Assembly (NCBI GenBank): GCA_035275065.1
Contig: DATENM010000140.1
Span: 32,967 to 96,966, forward strand
DNA: 64,000 nucleotides
Reading direction: 5' to 3'
Origin: Blastocatellia bacterium
GTDB lineage: Bacteria > Acidobacteriota > Blastocatellia > UBA7656
Shown here: positions 32,701 to 39,408 of the stretch, one piece after another
How positions within the stretch are numbered: position 1 is the first letter of the stretch
Layout of the letters: each line of letters starts with the position of its first letter
The notes under the pieces: generated by a model
Told to the model about the DNA's origin: nothing
Databases searched by the model: none
Seen by the model: the letters and a program-made list of their open reading frames with translations, nothing else
Program-made: the position numbers and the translations under genes

Positions 32701-34608
32701 CTAGTTGTGATAGGCGGCTTCGAAGCTGTACTTGGCGGCGACGAAGTCGCGCACGCGGGTGTAGATGCCGTCGGCGTCCAGGCCGTACTTCGCGAGCAGC
32801 GTGCTCTGGCTCGCATGCTCGATCAGCTTGTCGGGGAAGCCCAGGCACATCACCCGCACTTCGCTCAAGCGGTTCTCTTCAAGCAACTCCATCACCGCCG
32901 AGCCGAAGCCCGCCTGCACATAATGATCTTCGACCGTGACAATCGAGCCGTGCGAGCGCGCCAGCGCCAGAATCAACTCGGCGTCGAGCGGCTTGACGAA
33001 GCGGGCGTTCACCACCGTCGGGTTCAAGCCTTCGGCGGCCAGGCGCTCGGCGGCCTTCTCGCAGTAATGCACCTGCGTGCCGATGCCGATGATCGCCACG
33101 TCCGTGCCCTGTCTGACAATCTCGGCCTTGCCGATCTCTAGCTGCTTAATCTCTTCGTCCATCACGACGCCGAAGCCGTTGCCGCGCGGGTAGCGCACCG
33201 ACGCCGGGCCGTTGTGCAAGACCGCCGTCTTCAGCATGTGGCGCAGCTCGTTTTCGTCCTTCGGAGCCATGACGACGACGTTCGGCATGCCGCGCAGGTA
33301 ACAGAAATCCATCAAGCCGTGATGCGTCGGGCCGTCCGCGCCGGCCACGCCCGCGCGGTCTAAGGCGAAGGTCACGTCGAGGTTCATCAGCACGACGTCG
33401 TGGAAAATCTGATCGTAGGCGCGCTGCAAAAAGCTCGAATAGATGGCGCAGATCGGCTTCAAGCCTTCGGTCGCCATGCCCGCGGCAAACGTCACCGCAT
33501 GCTGTTCGGCAATCGCCACGTCATAGGTGCGCTCGGGGAACGCCTTCATGACTTTGCTGAGCCCCGTGCCGTCGGGCATCGCCGCCGTGATGGCGACGAC
33601 GCGCGGGTCTTCGTTCATCACCGCAATCGTCGCGTCGGCAAAGGTCGCCGTGTAGGTCGGCGCTGTCGCCGGCTCCTTGATGAACTTGCCCGAAGCGATC
33701 TCGAAGGCCGAGGTGCCGTGCCATGCGGCCTTGTCGCGCTCCGCCGGCTCGTAGCCTTTGCCTTTGACCGTCAGCGCGTGAATCAGCACAGGGCCTTCTA
33801 TCTGCTTGGCGGCTTCGAGCGTCGTCAGGATCGAGTTGATATCGTGGCCGTTGATCGGTCCCATGTATTTCAGGCCGAGTTCTTCCCAGAGCGCGCCGGG
33901 GATGAAGGCCGCCGCCAGCGTGTCTTTCAACGCCCGCGCGCCCGACAGCATCATCTCGCCGACTGCCGGGATGGCTTTCAGCCACTCTTCAACTTCGTGC
34001 TTAAACTCGTTATAAGGCCGCGCCGTGCGGATGCGGTTGAGGTAGCCGGCCAGCGCGCCGACGTTCGGCGAAATCGACATCTCGTTGTCGTTGAGCAGGA
34101 TGATCATCTTCGACTTGAGGTGGCCGACCTGGTTGATGCCTTCAAGCGCCATGCCTGCCGTCAAGCCGGCATCGCCGATGAAGGCGATGACGTTGAAGTC
34201 TTCGCCTTTAAGGTCGCGCGCCGCGGCGATGCCGAGCGCCGACGAAATCGAGGTGCCGGCGTGTGCCGCGTTGAAAACGTCATAGACCGATTCTTCGCGC
34301 CGCAGGAATCCGCTCAGGCCATTGTACTGGCGGATGGTCGGAAACTGGTCGCGACGGCCAGTGATGATCTTGTGCGCGTAAGCCTGGTGGCCGATATCAA
34401 AGACCAGCTTGTCGCGCGGCGTGTCGAAGGCGTAATGCAGCGCCAGAATCAATTCGACGGGGCCGAGGCTCGCGCCCGTGTGGCCGCCGATCTTCGACAG
34501 GGTTTCGATCATGTACTCGCGAATCTCGTCGGCGAGCGGTTGCAGCTTGGCCGCCGGCAGCTTGCGCATGTCGGCGGGGTCGTTAATCTGTTTCAACAAA
34601 TTCATCAT
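32701..34608 (-). CDS. dxs: 1-deoxy-D-xylulose-5-phosphate synthase
   Basis: 635 residues, normal for the family. The enzyme condenses pyruvate and glyceraldehyde-3-phosphate to start the MEP isoprenoid pathway, using thiamine diphosphate. Visible are HTGASLGPVELILALH, the cofactor motif beginning FIGDAGLTAGMALEG and closing at LLNDNEMSISPNVG, and the transketolase C-terminal domain with DRAGVAGADGPTHHG. The usual GDG is GDA here, with the Gly one place later. It is the last gene of the xseA-xseB-ispA-dxs string, 170 bases after ispA. Confidence 0.97.
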   Translation of the reverse strand: MMNLLKQINDPADMRKLPAAKLQPLADEIREYMIETLSKIGGHTGASLGPVELILALHYAFDTPRDKLVFDIGHQAYAHKIITGRRDQFPTIRQYNGLSGFLRREESVYDVFNAAHAGTSISSALGIAAARDLKGEDFNVIAFIGDAGLTAGMALEGINQVGHLKSKMIILLNDNEMSISPNVGALAGYLNRIRTARPYNEFKHEVEEWLKAIPAVGEMMLSGARALKDTLAAAFIPGALWEELGLKYMGPINGHDINSILTTLEAAKQIEGPVLIHALTVKGKGYEPAERDKAAWHGTSAFEIASGKFIKEPATAPTYTATFADATIAVMNEDPRVVAITAAMPDGTGLSKVMKAFPERTYDVAIAEQHAVTFAAGMATEGLKPICAIYSSFLQRAYDQIFHDVVLMNLDVTFALDRAGVAGADGPTHHGLMDFCYLRGMPNVVVMAPKDENELRHMLKTAVLHNGPASVRYPRGNGFGVVMDEEIKQLEIGKAEIVRQGTDVAIIGIGTQVHYCEKAAERLAAEGLNPTVVNARFVKPLDAELILALARSHGSIVTVEDHYVQAGFGSAVMELLEENRLSEVRVMCLGFPDKLIEHASQSTLLAKYGLDADGIYTRVRDFVAAKYSFEAAYHN

Positions 34609-34778
34609 ATGCCTCGCGTTGCCTCAATCGAATCATTGGCCACGTGCGCGGACGGGCCGGTCAGGGGATAAGGTGCTTCAATCTGATTGCGTTTCAATCC
34701 TCGGTTTAGATGCAAAAATCTGTCTGAGCGACCAAAACAATCTATCAGGCGATTCAGCAATTTAAAAGAATAGCTGCC

Positions 34779-35678
34779 TTACGAATTCCTTGCAACGATG
34801 AAACGCGCCAGTTCGGCTAGCCTTCCGGCATCCTGGCCGAGGCCGGCGACGATGTCTATGGCTTCGCTAACCAGTTGCTGCATGCGCGCTTCGGACTGCT
34901 CGACGCCGTGCAGCGCCGGGTAAGTGGCTTTGTGGGCGGCGAGGTCTTTGCCGGCCGTTTTGCCGAGTTGTTCGCTGGTCGAGGTGACATCCAGAATATC
35001 GTCGGCGATCTGAAAGGCCAGGCCGATGCGCTGGCCGTAAGCGCGCAGCTTGTCCAGCTCAGGCTCGCTGGCTCCGGCGAGAAGGCCGCCAACGACGACC
35101 GGAGCCGTAATCAGCGCGCCGGTCTTCGAGCGGTGAATGTATTCGAGCGTCATTTCGTCAACCGGCTGGCCTTCGCTTTCGATGTCGGCCATCTGGCCGC
35201 CGATCATGCCGTCAATGGTGCTGGCAGCGTTGCTGATCTCGCGGATGACGCGAATCTGGCGCTCGGCGTTGAGGTGCGGCGCTTCTGCCGCCAGCACGCG
35301 AAAGGCTTGCGTCAGCAGGGCGTCGCCGGCAAGAATCGCCGTCGCTTCGTCGAAGGCTTTATGACAGGTCGGCCTGCCGCGCCGCAAATCGTCATTGTCC
35401 ATCGCCGGCAGGTCGTCGTGAATCAGCGAATAGGTGTGAATCATCTCGATGGCGCAGGCGGCGGGCATCAGGTTGTCCGTAGACGCGCCAAAGGATTCGC
35501 CCGCCGCCAGCACCAGGATCGGGCGCAGCCGCTTGCCGCCGGCCATCAGGCTATAGCGCATGGCGCGATGCAGGCGCGTCGGCGGCGTGGCTTCCGATGG
35601 CACCAGCGCGTCGAGCCATTGGTTGACCTCTGTAGCGCGGCGCGTCAGATAGTCGCTGATGGTGTCGGATCGAGTCAT
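34779..35678 (-). CDS. ispA: Geranyl/farnesyl diphosphate synthase
   Basis: 299 residues. Conserved prenyltransferase features are GGKRLRPILVLAAGE, the first Asp-rich motif in HDDLPAMDNDDLRRGRPTCHK, KTGALITAPV, and the second Asp-rich motif DDILD. The spacing of the first motif (DDLPAMD) is typical of bacterial IspA. It makes C15 (possibly C10-C20) prenyl diphosphates for undecaprenol, quinones and other products. Its start overlaps the xseB stop by 4 bases, so translation is coupled. Confidence 0.95.
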   Translation of the reverse strand: MTRSDTISDYLTRRATEVNQWLDALVPSEATPPTRLHRAMRYSLMAGGKRLRPILVLAAGESFGASTDNLMPAACAIEMIHTYSLIHDDLPAMDNDDLRRGRPTCHKAFDEATAILAGDALLTQAFRVLAAEAPHLNAERQIRVIREISNAASTIDGMIGGQMADIESEGQPVDEMTLEYIHRSKTGALITAPVVVGGLLAGASEPELDKLRAYGQRIGLAFQIADDILDVTSTSEQLGKTAGKDLAAHKATYPALHGVEQSEARMQQLVSEAIDIVAGLGQDAGRLAELARFIVARNS

Positions 35679-35920
35679 TCGTCCATCTCCTCAAAAGGAG
35701 AAGGAGTGTACCCGCCGCCCTCGTCTTTGAGCAAGATTTCGACGCGCCGCTCGGCTTCGTCGAGGCGCTTCTGGCAGTCGCGCGACAACCGCACGCCCTG
35801 CTCGAACAGGACCAACGAGCGTTCGAGCGGCAAGTCGCCGGCTTCGAGCTGCTCGACAATCTGCTCAAGCTCTCTGAGCGCCGCTTCAAAATCTATTTCA
35901 CCCGGCTTTTTCTTGGTCAT
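35675..35920 (-). CDS. xseB: Exodeoxyribonuclease VII small subunit
   Basis: 81 residues: KKPGEIDFEAALRELEQIVEQLEAGDLPLERSLVLFEQGVRLSRDCQ is the hallmark of XseB, followed by DEAERRVEILLKDE. It binds XseA to form the single-strand nuclease Exo VII. It is followed by ispA with a 4-base overlap. Normally xseA lies directly upstream; here an O-methyltransferase gene and two repeat regions separate them. Confidence 0.95.
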   Translation of the reverse strand: MTKKKPGEIDFEAALRELEQIVEQLEAGDLPLERSLVLFEQGVRLSRDCQKRLDEAERRVEILLKDEGGGYTPSPFEEMDE

Positions 35921-35930
35921 AATCGTGGGA

Positions 35931-36047
35931 AATGATGAATGATAAACGATGAATGACGAACTGAAGAGGAAAAGGAAAGCGGATCATCTATAACTAATCC
36001 CTGCCTTAATTCATCATTCATCATTCATCATTCATCGTTGCTGTTCA
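35931..36047. repeat. Inverted tandem-array element, GATGAATGA type
   Basis: Left arm (35931-35960) of ATGATGAATGATAAACGATGAATGAC; right arm (36008-36046) of ATTCATC units repeated four times. It occupies all of the space between xseB and the O-methyltransferase gene. Confidence 0.8.
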
Positions 36048-37058
36048 TTACTTCGTCGCCAGGATGAGCGGCGACGGCCCCGGCACGTCGAGCGCCTGGA
36101 CTTTGCGGAAGCCTGCGTCTTTCAACCATTGGCGGTATTCGCGCATCGTGAAGACGTCGCCGGCTTCGGTATGCACCAGCATATTCAAGCCGAATAACAG
36201 CGGCAGCATCGGCCCGCTGCGTGTGTCATTGGGAATCATCTCGGCGATCAACAGCATGCCATTGTCTGTGAGAATGCGGTACATCTGCTTGACCAGTTTC
36301 TTGCCCCACTTTTCGCCTTCCGAGTGGATGATGTGGCCGAGGATCGCCAGGTCATAACGGTTACGCCCATAATTCACTTCACGCAAGTTGCCTTCGATGT
36401 AATCGTAGCGGTCGGCGACGTCGAAGCGTTCGGTGAAGCGCCGCGCCACCGGCGTCACTTCGGGATAATCGACAACCGTGACCCGCGCATCGGGGATCGC
36501 CTGCGCAAAAGGCAGCGACCATGCGGCGCTGCCGGCGGCAACGTCGAGAATCGTCTTGATGCGCTTGCGCGCCTTTTCAGGGAACGCCTGCACCGCGCCC
36601 TGTGCCGCGCCATAGCTCATCGGGAAGATGGCTTCGACGAGTTTCGGGAAGAACTCTTTGCCGCCGGCCTCTGTGTCTACGGCTTCGATGGGCTTGCCCG
36701 TCTGCACGACTTCAGGGAGTTTAGCCCAGCCCGGCCAGGTCATGCGTGTCTCGCCGACAATGCCGCCCATATAAGCCGGCTTGCCTTTGACGAGGAACTG
36801 CGCGGCGACCGGCGCATTACCGTAGCGCTCGCCCTTCTTTTCCAGATAGCCCATGCCGGTCAGCGCGTCGAGCAGGTGGCGGATGCCGCGGGCTGACGAC
36901 TTGGTGGCGCGGGCAATCTCTTTGACCGTGCCCTTGCCGGCTTCGATCTGATCAAAGACGCCCAGCTCGACGCCGGCGGCCAGCGCCATCGCGGCGCGCG
37001 CCGTCCACAAATGCTCCATGATAATCTGCGGTGAAACAGGTGCTTGTTGCTCACTCAT
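36048..37058 (-). CDS. Two-domain O-methyltransferase (acetylserotonin-MT-like)
   Basis: 336 residues. An N-terminal winged-helix dimerisation domain (AAGVELGVFDQIEAGKGTVKEIARA, RHLLDALTGMGYLEKKGERY) precedes a methyltransferase domain (ILDVAAGSAAWSLPFAQ, VTVVDYPEVTPVA, YDLAILGHIIHSEGE, RILTDNGMLLIAEMI). This is the family of plant-type and polyketide O-methyltransferases. It interrupts the usual xseA-xseB neighbourhood and is bordered by repeats on both sides, so it may be a late insertion. Substrate unknown. Confidence 0.88.
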   Translation of the reverse strand: MSEQQAPVSPQIIMEHLWTARAAMALAAGVELGVFDQIEAGKGTVKEIARATKSSARGIRHLLDALTGMGYLEKKGERYGNAPVAAQFLVKGKPAYMGGIVGETRMTWPGWAKLPEVVQTGKPIEAVDTEAGGKEFFPKLVEAIFPMSYGAAQGAVQAFPEKARKRIKTILDVAAGSAAWSLPFAQAIPDARVTVVDYPEVTPVARRFTERFDVADRYDYIEGNLREVNYGRNRYDLAILGHIIHSEGEKWGKKLVKQMYRILTDNGMLLIAEMIPNDTRSGPMLPLLFGLNMLVHTEAGDVFTMREYRQWLKDAGFRKVQALDVPGPSPLILATK

Positions 37059-37129
37059 TAACTAAATGTCTCCTTTGTTGGGATTCAGGAAGCAGGATGC
37101 AGTTGCCAGTTGCCAGTTGATTCCCTAGC

Positions 37130-37273
37130 TCCGTCAGGAGCGCCATGTTTATAGTAATGGCGCGGGTATGATCCGTAAGCTCCGTAGGAGCGAAATGTCA
37201 ACATATCGCTCCTACGGAGCTTCTTTGTTTACGCTGCCTGTAACTATAAACATCGCGTCCCTACGGGACTGCC
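37130..37273. repeat. Dispersed CTCCGTAGGAGCG / ATGTTTATAG repeat, copy 2
   Basis: Contains GCTCCGTCAGGAGCG (from about 37130), an inverted pair GCTCCGTAGGAGCG ... CGCTCCTACGGAGC (37180-37193 and 37207-37220), and at 37242-37273 the inverse of the 32 bases at 23168-23199. A short CAGTTGCCAGTTGCCAGTT array precedes it (near 37098-37120). Confidence 0.8.
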
Positions 37274-37304
37274 TACGGTCTCCTGCTTACTGCCTCCTTC
37301 CGAC

Positions 37305-38522
37305 TCAATCCTTCGTGCATTCCATCTCGCCGTCGGCGACGCGCAGGCGCAGGCGCTCGCCGGGCTGCACGTCAGCGGCGCGCTTGATGATGCGGCCTTG
37401 CAGGTCGGTGGCGATACTGTAGCCGCGCCCCAGCACCGCGAGCGGCGAGAGCGAATGTAATTTCCCCGACGAAACCGCAAAGCGTTCGCCGGCCTGCGTC
37501 AGCCGTTGCCGCATCGCCGTCTCCATTGCATAAACGGCTTCGTCAAAGCGCTGCGCGACGCGACGTATCCGGGTGTGAACGTCGTCGAAAGCGCGGCTCG
37601 CTTGTAGCTCCTGCACACGATTGCGCTGCTCAAGCAAACGGTAGCGCAGGGCCGCGGCCATGTCTTGTCTGAGCCCCGTCAGGCGGGCGCTGATTTCGTC
37701 GCGCGCTGCCGTGACAATCTCTGCCGCCGCCGAAGGCGTCGAAGCGCGCAGGTCGGCGACGAAATCGGCAACCGTGAAATCGGTCTCATGGCCGACCGCC
37801 GAGATGATCGGCACACGCGAATCGAAGATGGCGCGCGCCACCGCTTCTTCGTTGAAGCACCAGAGGTCTTCGGCGGAGCCGCCGCCGCGCCCGACGATGA
37901 TGACATCAACCTCTTCGCGCTCATTGAGCAGCTCGATGGCGCGGGCGATCTCGCGGGCGGCGCCGTCGCCTTGAACGCGCGCCGGCGCGATCAACACATT
38001 CATCGCTTCGTTGCGGCGGCGGATGACGCGCAGGATGTCGCGCACCGCCGCGCCCGTCGGCGAAGTGACGACGCCGATGCAGCGCGGCAACAGCGGCAAG
38101 GGCCGTTTGCGCTCGGTGTCGAATAAGCCTTCGGCGGCCAGCCGCCGCTTCAGTTGCTCGAATCCGAGTTGCAGCGCGCCGACGCCGACCGGCTCCATAT
38201 ACTCGACGATCAACTGGTACTCGCCGCGCGCTTCGTACAGCGACAGTCTGCCGTGGGCGCGCACGACAAGACCGTCTTCGGGCATGAAGCGAATCAATCG
38301 ATTCTGCATGCGGAAGCTGGCGCAGCGCAGCATCGCGCCTTCGTCTTTGAGCGTGAAGTACCAGTGGCCCGACGTGTGGCGGCGGTAGTTGGAGATTTCG
38401 CCTTCGATCCAGAGTTCGAGGAATTCGCCTTCGAGCAGGATCTTGATGCGCGCCGTCAGCTCGGAGACCGACAGGGGGCGGCGGGCCTGGAGCAGTTGAT
38501 CGAGAAAGTTTATTTGCGACAT
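37305..38522 (-). CDS. xseA: Exodeoxyribonuclease VII large subunit
   Basis: 405 residues from the ATG at MSQINFLDQLL; a TTG nine codons upstream is possible. An OB-fold nucleic-acid-binding domain (LWIEGEISNYRRHTSGHWYFTLKDEGAMLRC) precedes the nuclease domain (VVTSPTGAAVRDILRVIRRR, VDVIIVGRGGGSAEDLWCFN, SAVGHETDFTVADFVADLRASTPSAAAE) and a long coiled-coil C-terminal region that binds XseB. Exo VII degrades single-stranded DNA from both ends in repair. Confidence 0.96.
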   Translation of the reverse strand: MSQINFLDQLLQARRPLSVSELTARIKILLEGEFLELWIEGEISNYRRHTSGHWYFTLKDEGAMLRCASFRMQNRLIRFMPEDGLVVRAHGRLSLYEARGEYQLIVEYMEPVGVGALQLGFEQLKRRLAAEGLFDTERKRPLPLLPRCIGVVTSPTGAAVRDILRVIRRRNEAMNVLIAPARVQGDGAAREIARAIELLNEREEVDVIIVGRGGGSAEDLWCFNEEAVARAIFDSRVPIISAVGHETDFTVADFVADLRASTPSAAAEIVTAARDEISARLTGLRQDMAAALRYRLLEQRNRVQELQASRAFDDVHTRIRRVAQRFDEAVYAMETAMRQRLTQAGERFAVSSGKLHSLSPLAVLGRGYSIATDLQGRIIKRAADVQPGERLRLRVADGEMECTKD

Positions 38523-38580
38523 GAATTCCGGCAATTCATCTGGGGACAATCCGCGCGCGACACGGCTTGAGGCATAATCC

Positions 38581-38838
38581 TCAATCGTCGAGGCCGAGGC
38601 GTTCCAGCTCGCTTTGCAATCGCTTCCAGTCGAATGGCTTCAGCGTGAAGGTCGTGCCGCTGACCTCGAAGGTGGGCACGATGCGCCGCCCGCCATTGCA
38701 TTGTTCGACCAGGCGCGCGGCGGCGGGTGATTGTTCGATGTCAATCTCTTCGTAAAAAATCCCTTCGTCGTCGAGGAATTCTTTGGCCTTATCGCAATCC
38801 GTGCTCCACCGGGTTGTGTAGATTTTGAGGTCGGCCAT
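38581..38838 (-). CDS. Glutaredoxin-like protein lacking the first active-site Cys
   Basis: 85 residues from the ATG after AAGGAGAGG. The thioredoxin fold is clear: KIYTTRWSTDCDKAKEFLD, GIFYEEIDIEQSP, and IVPTFEVSGTTF with the cis-Pro in VPTF. Where glutaredoxins of this kind have WCPDC or WCGDC, this protein has WSTDC, leaving only the second Cys (Cys15). Redox activity by the usual dithiol route is therefore not possible. It may bind a thiol or a metal cofactor. It lies 58 bases upstream of xseA on the same strand. Confidence 0.8.
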   Translation of the reverse strand: MADLKIYTTRWSTDCDKAKEFLDDEGIFYEEIDIEQSPAAARLVEQCNGGRRIVPTFEVSGTTFTLKPFDWKRLQSELERLGLDD

Positions 38839-39072
38839 AGCGCCTCTCCTTGCTGCGCTTCGGATTCCCGTGATGCCCCTCGTCAAAGTCAATCGCATTC
38901 TACACCGAAGGCTAAAGCGTGCAAAGTAATTCATTCAAATAATCCGGCGCGCTGGACGATTTTCTATCAACGCGACTGATTGCGCTTGATACAAGCAGCC
39001 CGGCAAAGCGCGGCGGCAGCGACCGCACTGCGCGGCACGGACATTGCACAAACCTCGGACGGAGGAAGAATC

Positions 39073-39192
39073 ATGTTCAGGCCGCTAATCATTACCATTC
39101 TGCTATTCGTCGCAATGGCCGCCGCCCCCGGCTCCTCGAATCACAAGCAACCGGCGACGCACAGCGCCCATCACGTCGCCGCGCAGCGATAG
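39073..39192 (+). CDS. Small secreted or membrane peptide
   Basis: 39 residues from an ATG preceded by GGAGGAAGA: a hydrophobic segment (FRPLIITILLFVAMAAAPG) followed by a polar His-rich tail (SSNHKQPATHSAHHVAAQR). The strong ribosome-binding site supports expression. It has no recognised relatives here and stands before a large secreted protein on the same strand. It could be a metal-binding or toxin-like peptide; function unknown. Confidence 0.5.
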   Translation: MFRPLIITILLFVAMAAAPGSSNHKQPATHSAHHVAAQR

Positions 39193-39250
39193 CCCTCGCC
39201 GCGCCCCGCTCACCGCTCTCTCTTTTCATTGTGAGTCTGGAGGGTCAGCT

Positions 39251-39279
39251 TTACCTTCCTGTCGGTTTTCTTATATAAT
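39251..39279 (+). promoter_or_regulatory. Possible promoter for the large secreted protein
   Basis: A perfect TATAAT (39274-39279) lies 17 bases after a weak -35 (TTACCT, 39251-39256), about 130 bases before the start of the next gene. Confidence 0.45.
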
Positions 39280-39408
39280 TGACACACCACAGGCCCTAAG
39301 AAATAAAGGGGAATTCGCAGGAATTGAAATCGGCGTGCACTGTCCCTCAGTCAGTGTGTGCCTTTGCCTGCCCTGGGTCTGATTCTCTACATACGGAGCG
39401 TAGTTATT

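Noticed and set aside
33400..34671. 423-residue open frame antisense to dxs
   Set aside because: Shadow of dxs, whose identity is certain.
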